A DNA stretch of 64,000 nucleotides, taken from contig USBY01000007.1 in NCBI GenBank assembly GCA_900553015.1, positions 29,042-93,041 on the forward strand, written 5' to 3'. Below are positions 34,305 through 43,666 of this stretch, one piece after another. The translations under genes and the position numbers were made by a program. Position 1 is the first letter of the stretch; every line of letters starts with the position of its first letter. This DNA comes from an uncultured Clostridium sp. GTDB lineage: Bacteria; Bacillota; Clostridia; TANB77; CAG-508. The notes under the pieces were generated by a model. The model was not told the DNA's origin, ran no database searches, and saw nothing but the letters and a program-made list of their open reading frames with translations.

Positions 34305-35675
34305 ATGAACTTTTTAGAATTAAGAGAAAAATATCCAGAATTTTCATATAACTGGTATAAAATAGAAGAAAATGAGAATGAATATAAAATAAGTTATGAA
34401 TTTGAAATAAAAGGACTTTCAAAGTTTAATCCAACATGGACAATTCCAAAAATGGATAAATCTAACAACAATATTCCTAACAAAGAACTATTAGAAAATA
34501 TGGTTTTTAATTTAGGAATGGTAGAACTTGTAAGTTATTGGAAAATAACTTGCGCACCTCATGTAACTGTAAAAAATATATATTTAAGTCAAAAACAAAT
34601 TGATTGGTGGAAAAAGTTATATTTCTATGGACTTGGTGAATTCTTCTATAAAAACAATATAAGAACAAATATAGATGAATTTATGAATATTACAGCTGGT
34701 ACAAATAAACTATTAAAATCAGAAATTAATATAAGTGATGAATTTACTGGCGCTTTAGTTCCAATAGGTGGAGGTAAAGATTCTATAGTAACTTTAGATG
34801 TAATTAAAGATGATATTGCAAACAACATGTGTTATGTAATAAACCCAAGAGGAGCAACAGAAGAAACAGCAGAGACTGCTGGATATGGGGAGAATAAAAG
34901 ATGTTATGTAAAAAGAACGTTAGATAAAAATATGTTAGAACTTAATAAACAAGGATATTTAAATGGTCATACACCATTTTCATCTATAGTAGCATTTTCA
35001 GCGCTTATAGTAGCATATTTAAATAAGAAAAAATACATAGTATTATCAAATGAAGCAAGTGCAAATGAGTCTACAATATATGAAGAAGAAGTAAATCATC
35101 AATATTCTAAAAGCTATGAGTTTGAACAAGATTTTAATGAATATGTTAAAGAAAATATATTAGATGGAATAGAATATTTTAGTTTATTAAGACCAATAAG
35201 TGAGTATCAAATTGCAAAACATTTTGCTAAATTACCTGAATTTTATAAAATTTTCAAAAGTTGTAATGCAGGAAGCAAAGAAAACAAGTGGTGTGCAAAC
35301 TGCCCAAAATGTTTATTTGTATATATAATTTTATCTCCATTTATGAGTAAAAAAGATATGATAAATATTTTTGGAGAAGATTTATTAGAAAAAGAAGGTT
35401 TAAAAGAAACAATGGAAATGCTTTCTGGAATACAAAAGAATAAACCTTTTGAGTGTGTAGGATCAAGAGATGAAGTAAATACAGCAATTTGTGAAACTAT
35501 AAAAAAATATGAAGCAAATAATGAGGAATTACCATTATTATATAAATATTATAAGACAACTAAAAAATATGAAGAATATATAAACAAAGAAAACACATAT
35601 GACAAATTTTATAATCCAGAAAACAATGTACCAGAACATTATAAAGAAATGTTAAAGAAGAGTGAGATAATATGA
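34305..35675 (+). CDS. murL: UDP-MurNAc-L-Ala-L-Glu epimerase (MurL-like)
   Basis: MurL flips the terminal L-Glu of UDP-MurNAc-L-Ala-L-Glu to D-Glu in an ATP-dependent step, giving the normal wall precursor without glutamate racemase. The signature GGGKDS (residues 155-160) is an ATP-pyrophosphatase-like loop. A C-x9-C-x2-C-x2-C cluster (SCNAGSKENKWCANCPKC) lies near 325-341. 456 residues fits. It overlaps murD by four bases, the pairing known for MurD2-MurL in Xanthomonas. Function is assigned by family recognition and context. Confidence 0.82.
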   Translation: MNFLELREKYPEFSYNWYKIEENENEYKISYEFEIKGLSKFNPTWTIPKMDKSNNNIPNKELLENMVFNLGMVELVSYWKITCAPHVTVKNIYLSQKQIDWWKKLYFYGLGEFFYKNNIRTNIDEFMNITAGTNKLLKSEINISDEFTGALVPIGGGKDSIVTLDVIKDDIANNMCYVINPRGATEETAETAGYGENKRCYVKRTLDKNMLELNKQGYLNGHTPFSSIVAFSALIVAYLNKKKYIVLSNEASANESTIYEEEVNHQYSKSYEFEQDFNEYVKENILDGIEYFSLLRPISEYQIAKHFAKLPEFYKIFKSCNAGSKENKWCANCPKCLFVYIILSPFMSKKDMINIFGEDLLEKEGLKETMEMLSGIQKNKPFECVGSRDEVNTAICETIKKYEANNEELPLLYKYYKTTKKYEEYINKENTYDKFYNPENNVPEHYKEMLKKSEII

Positions 35676-36970
35676 AAAACACGATATTAAACATGTTTAA
35701 ACAAGATTTAGAGAATAAAAAAATAGCAATTTGGGGATTAGGAAAAGAAGGAATCTCTACATTACAATTTATTCAAAGCAATAATATAAAATGTGCTGAG
35801 TTAGGAATTTTAGATCAAAAGGAATTGCCAGACATAGAGGGAACGAAAAAAATAAGTAGACCAGAAGAGTTGAATGAATATGATTTGATATTTAAAAGTC
35901 CAGGAATAGTTGCAGATGCAACTATGATAGATATTAATAAATTGACTTCACAAACCGAAGAATTTATAAAAATATTAGCTAGTCAGATAATAGGAATAAC
36001 TGGAACTAAAGGGAAAAGTACAACATCTAGTCTTACTTATACTATCTTAAAAAAATACTATCCCAATACTGTATTAGTAGGAAATATTGGAATCCCATGT
36101 TTTAATGCAATAAACGAAATAGATGAAGATACAAAAATAGTGTTTGAACTTAGTTGCCATCAATTAGAGTTTATACGATATTCACCACATATTGCGGTAA
36201 TTTTGGATTTATATCCAGATCATTTAGACCATTACAAAACATTTGAAAACTATATTAATGCAAAACTTAATATTAATAAATTTCAAAAAGATGATGATAT
36301 ATTAATTTATGGAGAAAATTGTAAGAAATATATTCACAGCAAAATAAAAAATAATATCTGCGTTAATGATTATATAAAAGACAGAAATATAATGACAGAA
36401 AATAATAGTATACAAATTTTAGATGATGAAACTAATTTAGTAGGTGAGCATAATTTCTTTGATATTGCTGTTTCGTACTATATTTGTAGCGAAATATATA
36501 AAATATCAAATGAAGAGTTTAAAACAGCCTTAAAGGATTTTAAGGGCTTAGCACATAGATTAGAATATGTTGCTACTAAAGATAGTGTTTCATATTATGA
36601 TGATTCTATTTCTACAATAGGAGAAACAACAATAGAAGGAATTAAAGCATTAAAAAATGTAAATACCTTAATATTAGGTGGTATGGATAGACAGATAGAT
36701 TATTCTAATTTAGAGGACTTTATTATACAAGATGAAAATTTGGAGAATTTAATTTTAATGCCAGATACAGGGACAAGAATATATAAAGAATTACAAGCCA
36801 AGGGAAACAATAAAAATTGCTATTTAGTAAATAATTTAGAAGAAGCAGTAAAAAAAGCAAAAGAAGTAACAAAGAAAAATACAATTTGCTTACTATCTCC
36901 AGCGGCTGCAAGTTATGGATTTTTTAAAAATTTTGAAGAAAGAGGAAATAAATTTAAAGAATTGCTATAA
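35672..36970 (+). CDS. murD: UDP-MurNAc-L-alanine glutamate ligase (MurD or MurD2)
   Basis: A Mur ligase adding glutamate to UDP-MurNAc-L-Ala. The P-loop GTKGKST is at 111-117, followed by ELSCHQLEF and LDLYPDHLDHYKTFENY, then the C-terminal SPAAASYGFFKNFEERG. In classical pathways D-Glu is used. The coupled MurL suggests this enzyme uses L-Glu (the MurD2 type); no residue rule visible here settles that. The four-base ATGA overlap shows coupling with murL. Confidence 0.88.
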   Translation: MKNTILNMFKQDLENKKIAIWGLGKEGISTLQFIQSNNIKCAELGILDQKELPDIEGTKKISRPEELNEYDLIFKSPGIVADATMIDINKLTSQTEEFIKILASQIIGITGTKGKSTTSSLTYTILKKYYPNTVLVGNIGIPCFNAINEIDEDTKIVFELSCHQLEFIRYSPHIAVILDLYPDHLDHYKTFENYINAKLNINKFQKDDDILIYGENCKKYIHSKIKNNICVNDYIKDRNIMTENNSIQILDDETNLVGEHNFFDIAVSYYICSEIYKISNEEFKTALKDFKGLAHRLEYVATKDSVSYYDDSISTIGETTIEGIKALKNVNTLILGGMDRQIDYSNLEDFIIQDENLENLILMPDTGTRIYKELQAKGNNKNCYLVNNLEEAVKKAKEVTKKNTICLLSPAAASYGFFKNFEERGNKFKELL

Positions 36971-37020
36971 ATAGTGAAATTAAATTTCAAATAATTCACA
37001 AAGAATTCACAAAACGTAGA

Positions 37021-37068
37021 TTGACAAATGACACTGTGTCATATATAATATATGATACAGTGTCATTT
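37021..37068 (+). promoter_or_regulatory. Consensus promoter with double TetR operator
   Basis: A perfect TTGACA (37021-37026), 17-base spacer, TATAAT (37044-37049). A 21-base inverted repeat with one mismatch (arms 37026-37046 and 37048-37068) covers the promoter. Each arm is itself a palindrome: TGACACTGTGTCA and TGATACAGTGTCA. This is the layout expected for autorepression by the TetR-type protein encoded next. Confidence 0.8.
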
Positions 37069-37165
37069 TGAAATTAATGTAAATAAGCTAAAAAAACCAA
37101 AAGACACCAAGTAGAATAATCAATTTTTTAGATTAAGAATATAATACAAATGAAAGGAGGAGAAA

Positions 37166-37774
37166 ATGCCAACCAATACATTCTTTAATTTGCCAGAAGA
37201 AAAGAAAAACAAAATATTAAAAGCAGCAAACAAAGAATTTGCAAGAGTTCCTTTAGAACAAGCTTCTATAAAAAATATTGTAGAAGATGCAGAAATAGCA
37301 AGAGGAAGTTTTTACCAATATTTTGAAGACAAAGAAGATCTTTTTGACTATATGATGGATTTAAAAATTGGAGATACAGAAAATAAATTAAACAGATTAA
37401 TAGAAGAAGAGAATGGAAATATAATTAATATATGTGTTAGTATGTATGACCATTTAATTCAAGTTGGTAAATTAAGGAAAAACAACAAATTCTTTAGGAA
37501 AATATTTGAAAATATAAAAACAAGTGATAATTTAATGTTCGTAAAAAAAGAAAAGAGTAACATTAAATTAGAACAAAAATTATACGACTTGTATGACAAA
37601 AATAAAGAAATTTTAAATGTAAAAAATAAAGAAGAATTTAAGTTAGTAATAGAAATGTTATTTGCTATTACGAGAAGAAGAATAGTTGCTTCATTAAAAT
37701 ATAAGGACTTGAATGAAGCTAGAAATGATTATTTAAAGGAAATTGAATTTTTAAAAAATGGAATTTTAAAATAA
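37166..37774 (+). CDS. TetR/AcrR-family repressor
   Basis: N-terminal helix-turn-helix: FARVPLEQASIKNIVEDAEIARGSFYQYFEDKEDLF (spanning about 29-60), typical of TetR. The 140-residue C-terminal ligand domain is unrecognised. It is followed by two ABC half-exporters and preceded by a palindrome-rich promoter, so it likely represses itself and, directly or by read-through, the exporter. AAAGGAGG lies before the ATG. Confidence 0.9.
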   Translation: MPTNTFFNLPEEKKNKILKAANKEFARVPLEQASIKNIVEDAEIARGSFYQYFEDKEDLFDYMMDLKIGDTENKLNRLIEEENGNIINICVSMYDHLIQVGKLRKNNKFFRKIFENIKTSDNLMFVKKEKSNIKLEQKLYDLYDKNKEILNVKNKEEFKLVIEMLFAITRRRIVASLKYKDLNEARNDYLKEIEFLKNGILK

Positions 37775-37856
37775 GTAGGGAACTTAGTGGACGACAAAAT
37801 AATTAAGTTGAGATTGCAATAATAAAACAAAGCAATATAAAGTATACATAAAATAT

Positions 37857-37885
37857 GAACTTTAAGCTCCGTCCCTAAAGTTCAA
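37857..37885. repeat. REP-like palindrome, type B (inverted)
   Basis: GAACTTTAAGCTCC, then GTCCCTAAAGTTC: the reverse complement of the copy at 31839-31871. It lies in the leader before the first ABC gene. Confidence 0.75.
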
Positions 37886-37913
37886 AAACAATCAAAAAAG
37901 GAGAGAATAAGCA

Positions 37914-40379
37914 ATGTTAAAAGTATTAAAGAACTTAAAGGAATCTGCTATTTCTGTACTAGTTATTGTTATACTTTTATGCGTTCAAGCTGCAACAGAT
38001 TTAGCATTACCAACATATACTTCTAAAATTGTAAATATAGGTATTCAACAAGGTGGAATAGAAAACGCTGCTCCAGAATATATAGCGAAAAGCCAAATGG
38101 ATAACCTTTTAAAATTTACAAATGATGACGAAAAAATACTTAATGAATATGAATTAATTTCTAAAGATAGTAAGGATTACGAAAAAGGAGTTAAGGATTA
38201 TCCAGAAATTGCAAATCAAGAAGTATATAAATTAAAAGATATAAATGAAGAAGAGCAAGATTCTTTAAATAAAATTATAGCTAAACCTTTACTTGCTTTG
38301 TCTAGTTTAGAAGCACCAGAAGAAGTAAGTAAAGCTGATATGGATTTAATGTTAGCGTTTGTAGAAAATGATGAAGATATATTAAATTCATATACATTAT
38401 CAGAAGATGGTAATACATACAAAATAAAAGATATCAGTAGTGTAGAAAAAGGAAAATTAAATATTAATTTAATAAATGGCTTACTTGTAAAACAAATGGT
38501 ATCAAATGAAGAAAGTGCTAATCAAATAAAAAGTTCTATGTTAGAGAATGTGCCAGATGCGCAAAAAGCAGTTATGGAAAATATGTCTTTGGCAGATATC
38601 ATAAGTGCTATGCCAGAAGAACAAAAAGAAGGACTTTTAAATACAATAGAAGCTGAATTACCAAATACAATGGATACTATGATTGCTAATTTATCAGATT
38701 CTATGATAGAACAAGCAGCAATACAAGAAGTGAAATTACAATATCAATATTTAGGAGCAAATACAGATGACATTCAAAATGCATATATTTTACTTACAGG
38801 TTTACAAATGTTAGGAATTGCTTCAATTACAATGATATCAGCAGTAACTATAATGTTATTATCATCTAGAGTTGCCGCAAAATTGGGTAAAACATTAAGA
38901 GAAAAAGTATTCAAGAAAGTATTAAGTTTTTCTACAGAAGAATTTAATGGCTTTTCTACAGCATCATTAATAACACGTACAACAAATGATATACAACAAA
39001 TACAAATGTTACTTACAATTTTATTTAGAGTAATTGTTTATGCACCAATTATAGCAATAGGTGGATTTATAAGAGTATTATTTAATAGTGATGCATCTAT
39101 GGCATGGATAATTGGTTTAGCAGTTGTTTGTATCATAATAATCGTTCTTGCATTGATGATTGTAGCTTTACCTAAATTTAAAATATTACAAAAATTAGTA
39201 GATAAATTGAACTTAGTATCTCGTGAGATATTAACAGGAAGTCAAGTAATACGTGCGTTTAATACCGAAGAAAGAGAAGAAAAGAGATTTGATGGTGCAA
39301 ACCAAAATTTAATGAAAACACAGGTTTTTGTAAACAGAGCAATGACAATTATGATGCCAGCACTAATGCTTGTTATGAACTGCATAACAGTTCTTATTGT
39401 GTGGGTTGGAGGACATAATGTTAATGACGGATTAATGCAAGTTGGAGATGTGATGGCATTTATTCAATACACAATGCAAATAGTAATGGCATTCCTAATG
39501 ATTTCTATGGTATCTATAATGTTACCAAGAGCAATTGTTTCTGCTGGACGTATTAACGAAGTACTAGAAACAGAACCAAAAATTAAAGATAAAGATACAA
39601 CAAAAGAGTTTAAAGAAGATAAAAAAGGATATGTCGAATTTAAGGATGTATCATTCCACTATCCAGATGCAGATACAGAAGTTATATCTGATATAACATT
39701 TACTGCAAAACCTGGTGAGACTACAGCTTTAATTGGAAGTACTGGTAGTGGTAAATCTACAATAGTAAATTTAATTCCAAGATTTTATGATGTAACAGGA
39801 GGAGAATTACTTGTAGATGGAATAAATATTAAAGATGCAAATCAAAAAGAATTAAGAAAAAGAATTGGTTTTGTACCACAAAAAGGAGTTTTATTCTCTG
39901 GAACAATTGAATCTAACATAAAATATGGAGATGAAAATATTTCAGATGAAAAAATGATAGAAGCTGCACAAATTGCACAGGCAGAAGAATTTATAAATAC
40001 AAAACCAGATAAATACAATGAACCAATCGCACAAGGTGGTGGAAATGTATCTGGAGGACAAAAACAACGTTTATCAATAGCAAGAGCTATTGCAATAGAT
40101 CCAGAGATATTTGTATTTGATGATAGTTTTTCTGCATTAGACTTAAAAACAGATAAGATTTTAAGAGAAGAACTTGCAAAACGTACGAAGGATAAGACTG
40201 TAATAATAGTTGCACAAAGAATTAGTACAATTATGAATGCAGATCAAATTATAGTATTAGATGAAGGTAAAATTGTAGGAAAAGGAACACATGAAGAATT
40301 AATGAAAACGTGTGAGACTTATCAGCAAATAGCTTTATCACAACTTTCAAAGGAGGAATTGGAAAATGGCAGAGAATAA
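37914..40379 (+). CDS. ABC exporter half-transporter 1 (degenerate site, large loop)
   Basis: Exporter with a fused membrane domain and ATPase. After the first membrane helix (about 12-32) there is a roughly 260-residue insertion, mostly Glu, Lys and Ser-rich and helical, before the second helix near 290, where a normal loop is under 50. The ATPase has Walker A GSTGSGKST and signature VSGGQKQR. Walker B is VFDDSFSALD, with Asp in place of the catalytic Glu, so this site hydrolyses poorly. That is typical of one half of a heterodimer. It overlaps the next gene by 14 bases. Confidence 0.85.
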   Translation: MLKVLKNLKESAISVLVIVILLCVQAATDLALPTYTSKIVNIGIQQGGIENAAPEYIAKSQMDNLLKFTNDDEKILNEYELISKDSKDYEKGVKDYPEIANQEVYKLKDINEEEQDSLNKIIAKPLLALSSLEAPEEVSKADMDLMLAFVENDEDILNSYTLSEDGNTYKIKDISSVEKGKLNINLINGLLVKQMVSNEESANQIKSSMLENVPDAQKAVMENMSLADIISAMPEEQKEGLLNTIEAELPNTMDTMIANLSDSMIEQAAIQEVKLQYQYLGANTDDIQNAYILLTGLQMLGIASITMISAVTIMLLSSRVAAKLGKTLREKVFKKVLSFSTEEFNGFSTASLITRTTNDIQQIQMLLTILFRVIVYAPIIAIGGFIRVLFNSDASMAWIIGLAVVCIIIIVLALMIVALPKFKILQKLVDKLNLVSREILTGSQVIRAFNTEEREEKRFDGANQNLMKTQVFVNRAMTIMMPALMLVMNCITVLIVWVGGHNVNDGLMQVGDVMAFIQYTMQIVMAFLMISMVSIMLPRAIVSAGRINEVLETEPKIKDKDTTKEFKEDKKGYVEFKDVSFHYPDADTEVISDITFTAKPGETTALIGSTGSGKSTIVNLIPRFYDVTGGELLVDGINIKDANQKELRKRIGFVPQKGVLFSGTIESNIKYGDENISDEKMIEAAQIAQAEEFINTKPDKYNEPIAQGGGNVSGGQKQRLSIARAIAIDPEIFVFDDSFSALDLKTDKILREELAKRTKDKTVIIVAQRISTIMNADQIIVLDEGKIVGKGTHEELMKTCETYQQIALSQLSKEELENGRE

Positions 40380-42219
40380 AAATGTTAGACCTCCAATGGG
40401 AGGTGGTCCAAGGGGCGGAAGAGTAGTAGAAAAAGCCAAAGATTTTAAAGGCACTACTAAAAAGCTATTAAAAAATTATTTAGCAAAATATAAAGTACCA
40501 ATTATAATAGTTATTTTATTTGCAGTTGGAAGTACAATATTTTCTATTATAGGACCAAAAATTTTAGGTAATGCTACAACAGAAATTTTTAATGGTATTG
40601 TAAATAAATTATCTGGAGGTTCTGGAATTGATTTTGGAAAAATTGGACAAATACTTCTTACATTATTAGGATTATATGCTGTAAGCGCATTGTTCTCTTT
40701 AATACAAGGTTTTACAATGACTACAGTAACACAAAAAATTACATATAAAATGCGTAATGATTTAGTACACAAAATTAATAAATTACCAATGAAATATTTT
40801 GATAAAAGAACACATGGTGAAGTACTATCTATAATCACAAATGATATAGATACAGTATCACAAAACTTAAACCAAAGTGTTACACAAATTATAACTTCTA
40901 TTTGTACAATTATTGGTATTTTGATTATGATGTTTTCTATTAGTTGGCTTATGACTATTGTTTCATTAATAATATTACCCGTAACTGCATTTCTAAGTTT
41001 CTTAATAGTAAAACATTCACAAAAATACTTCAAAGCACAACAAGATTATTTGGGTCATGTTAATGGTCAAGTAGAGGAAGTTTATGGTGGACACACAATA
41101 GTAAAAGCTTTTAATGGAGAAGAAAAAGCTACAGATACATTTATGAAGGCAAATGATGTTTTATATAAATCAGCATGGAAATCACAATTCTTATCTGGTT
41201 TAATACATCCTGTAACAAACTTTATTGGTAATGTTGGATATGTTGCAGTTGCAATTTTAGGCGGATATTTAACAATTCAAGGTAAGATTGCTGTAGGTGA
41301 TATACAAAGTTTCATTCAATATAATAGACAATTTGTTCAACCAATCACACAAATTGCACAAATTTCTGGTACATTACAATCTATGATTGCCGCAGCAGAA
41401 AGAGTTTTTGAATTCTTAGAAGAGCCAGAAGAACGAGAAACTGCAAAAGGAAATATTGATACAAGTAAGTTAAAAGGAAATGTTGTATTTGACCATGTTA
41501 ACTTTGGATATGATCCAAATAAAACAATTATCAATGATTTTTGTGCAAATGTAAAAGATGGACAAAAAATTGCAATTGTCGGACCTACAGGTGCTGGAAA
41601 GACCACAATGGTTAAATTGTTAATGAGATTTTACGATGTAAATTCTGGTTCAATTTCTGTTGACGGACATAATGTAAAAGATTTCGAAAGAGGAGACCTA
41701 AGAAAAATGTTCGGAATGGTTTTACAAGACACATGGTTATTTAGTGGTAGTGTAGAAGATAATATCAAATATGGTAATCCGGATGCAACAGATAGTGAAG
41801 TAATAGAAGCTGCTAAAGCTGCACATGTACATCACTTTATAAAAACATTACCTAAGGGATATAAATCAGATTTGAATGAAGAAACAAGCAATGTTTCTGC
41901 AGGACAAAAGCAATTATTAACTATTGCGAGAGTTATTTTAGCAAATCCTAAGATATTAATTTTGGATGAAGCAACAAGTTCAATAGATACAAGAACTGAG
42001 CAACAAATTCAATCAGCAATGGATAACTTGATGAAAGGTAGAACAAGCTTTATTATTGCACATAGACTATCTACAATTAAAAATGCTGATTTGATTTTAG
42101 TTATGAATCATGGTGATATTGTAGAACAAGGAACACACGAAGAATTACTTGCAAAGGATGGATTCTATGCAGGACTATATAATTCTCAATTCGAAGAATG
42201 CAATGATGAGATAGAATAA
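40366..42219 (+). CDS. ABC exporter half-transporter 2 (consensus site)
   Basis: Partner of the preceding gene: six membrane helices (about 45-340), Walker A GPTGAGKTT, signature VSAGQKQ, Walker B ILILDEATSSID with the catalytic Glu, and the switch His in IAHRLST. The N-terminus is Gly/Pro/Arg-rich (RPPMGGGPRGGRV). The TetR-controlled heterodimer is most likely a drug or peptide exporter; the substrate is unknown. It overlaps the first half-transporter by 14 bases. Confidence 0.88.
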   Translation: MAENKNVRPPMGGGPRGGRVVEKAKDFKGTTKKLLKNYLAKYKVPIIIVILFAVGSTIFSIIGPKILGNATTEIFNGIVNKLSGGSGIDFGKIGQILLTLLGLYAVSALFSLIQGFTMTTVTQKITYKMRNDLVHKINKLPMKYFDKRTHGEVLSIITNDIDTVSQNLNQSVTQIITSICTIIGILIMMFSISWLMTIVSLIILPVTAFLSFLIVKHSQKYFKAQQDYLGHVNGQVEEVYGGHTIVKAFNGEEKATDTFMKANDVLYKSAWKSQFLSGLIHPVTNFIGNVGYVAVAILGGYLTIQGKIAVGDIQSFIQYNRQFVQPITQIAQISGTLQSMIAAAERVFEFLEEPEERETAKGNIDTSKLKGNVVFDHVNFGYDPNKTIINDFCANVKDGQKIAIVGPTGAGKTTMVKLLMRFYDVNSGSISVDGHNVKDFERGDLRKMFGMVLQDTWLFSGSVEDNIKYGNPDATDSEVIEAAKAAHVHHFIKTLPKGYKSDLNEETSNVSAGQKQLLTIARVILANPKILILDEATSSIDTRTEQQIQSAMDNLMKGRTSFIIAHRLSTIKNADLILVMNHGDIVEQGTHEELLAKDGFYAGLYNSQFEECNDEIE

Positions 42220-42227
42220 AAAATCAT

Positions 42228-42257
42228 AAAAAAGACATCTGAAAAGATGTCTTTTTT
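42228..42257 (+). terminator. Terminator after the ABC exporter
   Basis: AAAAGACATC pairs with GATGTCTTTT over six bases and runs into T. Confidence 0.85.
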
Positions 42258-42320
42258 GAGTTTTTATAAAAATAGCTGTTGTGGAAAAATACGGTACTAA
42301 TATCTTATACGAAATTTTGA

Positions 42321-42349
42321 TTGTATATTAGTCAATATAGTGATATAAT
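42321..42349 (+). promoter_or_regulatory. Promoter for cassette gene c
   Basis: TTGTAT (42321-42326), 17 bases, TATAAT (42344-42349). A five-codon frame, MLPQR (42395-42412), with a strong GGAGAGG site lies in the leader and ends six bases before the gene. Confidence 0.5.
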
Positions 42350-42418
42350 CGACAAAATAAAACTGTTGCAAAACAAGAAAGGAGAGGTAGAGCGATGCTC
42401 CCTCAAAGGTAAAAAGCT

Positions 42419-42865
42419 ATGAAAGTTATTCTTAACGCAGAAAAGGTGGAAAACGAATTCTATCCAAAGCAAAATTCAAAAAAGCGGGGAAATCTTTTAA
42501 AAATAAACGAGAATCGTGAATATGTAGTAAAAGAAATTGCTACAGATTCATATGGCACATTTTTTAAACTGACAGGAATCCAAAAACCTTTTGATACGAA
42601 ATGGTTCTATGTATCAGAAGTTAGTCCAAATGAAAGTGTGTATGCCAAAGCAGATGTATATGCTGCTGCAGAGTATGGCATAACAGCTGATTCAATCGTT
42701 GAAGAAGGTACGCTAAATGTTGTAAGCGAAGTTGGTTTCAGGCATGAATGCAAAGTAACAATGGCCTTTTACAGTGACACTCTTGGAGAGTGGCTTTTCG
42801 AATTAGAAGGACATAGATTTCCTGTATTGCAGAAATATATGGAAGTAATTAGAATGAATAAATAG
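42419..42865 (+). CDS. Hypothetical protein, 148 residues (cassette gene c)
   Basis: No family recognised. A beta-rich acidic protein without membrane segments or signal peptide; it contains KWFYVSEVSPNESVYAKAD. Base use is less AT-rich than that of the ABC genes before it. AAAGG lies nine bases before the ATG. It is a lone gene between its own promoter and terminator, like the other cassette genes in this window. Confidence 0.65.
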   Translation: MKVILNAEKVENEFYPKQNSKKRGNLLKINENREYVVKEIATDSYGTFFKLTGIQKPFDTKWFYVSEVSPNESVYAKADVYAAAEYGITADSIVEEGTLNVVSEVGFRHECKVTMAFYSDTLGEWLFELEGHRFPVLQKYMEVIRMNK

Positions 42866-42915
42866 CCAATAACTTGTATGCAAAATCTATGATTAAGTAT
42901 GCAAGTATAACCTAA

Positions 42916-42966
42916 GAAAGGCAGGGGGGATGACATTTTATTGTCGCCTCCTTGCTTTGTTTTTTA
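42916..42966 (+). terminator. Terminator after cassette gene c
   Basis: An AAAGGCAGGGGG-type arm pairs imperfectly with CCTCCTTGCTTT around a TGACA/TGTC inner stem, followed by TTTTTT. A second hairpin, TGCCACCCGA with TCGAGTGGCA, follows at 42985-43009. The rest of the gap to 43102 shows nothing. Confidence 0.7.
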
Positions 42967-43101
42967 CGTATATTAGGCTATCTATGCCACCCGAGCAAAT
43001 CGAGTGGCAGGTAATTCGTGATTACTTATAAGAAATAAACTTGGAAAAATTCTAGCATTATATATTTAATTATTAAGATTTCATTTAAATAAAAAAAAGA
43101 A

Positions 43102-43130
43102 TTGATTTAATTAAAAGTTATTAGTACAAT
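43102..43130 (+). promoter_or_regulatory. Candidate promoter for the flavodoxin gene
   Basis: TTGATT (43102-43107), 17 bases, TACAAT (43125-43130). The leader would be only about 13 bases. Confidence 0.45.
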
Positions 43131-43149
43131 AAAAATATGAGGTGATAAA

Positions 43150-43647
43150 ATGAAAATTGCAATAGTATATAAAAGTATTACAGGAAATACAAAACTTTTA
43201 GCAGAAGCTATAAAAGAGGAGATTCCAAAAGCAGATATTGTATATTTTGGAGAACCAAAAAAAGACATACAGGCAGATTTATTTATAATTGGATCATGGA
43301 CTGATAAAGGAATGTGTGCTACAGAAATTACAGAATTTATGAAAAATATAAAAAATGCTAAGGTTGCATATTTTGGTACAGCAGGATTTGGTGGATCAGA
43401 AGAATATTATGAAAAACTGTTTGAAAGGATAAAAATAAATATCAACGATTCAAATAAAATATTAGGAAAATTTTTCTGTCAAGGCAAGATGCCAATGCAG
43501 GTAAGGGATAGATATGTAGGTTTAATTAAAGAACATCCAGATGATAAAAAATTAAAAGTTAGTGTAGAAAATTTTGATAAAGCATTAACACATCCAGATG
43601 AGAAAGATATACAGAATGTAAAGAAATGGATTGAAGAAATTTTATAG
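43150..43647 (+). CDS. Flavodoxin-family protein
   Basis: A flavodoxin fold with the FMN phosphate loop KSITGNTKLLAE at residues 8-19, GSWTDKGMC as the second FMN loop and FGTAGFGGSE as the third. 165 residues. It probably passes electrons to a partner. The next gene is a nitroreductase, making a small redox pair. GAGGTG precedes the ATG. Confidence 0.85.
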   Translation: MKIAIVYKSITGNTKLLAEAIKEEIPKADIVYFGEPKKDIQADLFIIGSWTDKGMCATEITEFMKNIKNAKVAYFGTAGFGGSEEYYEKLFERIKININDSNKILGKFFCQGKMPMQVRDRYVGLIKEHPDDKKLKVSVENFDKALTHPDEKDIQNVKKWIEEIL

Positions 43648-43666
43648 TATGAAGGGAGAAATTATT

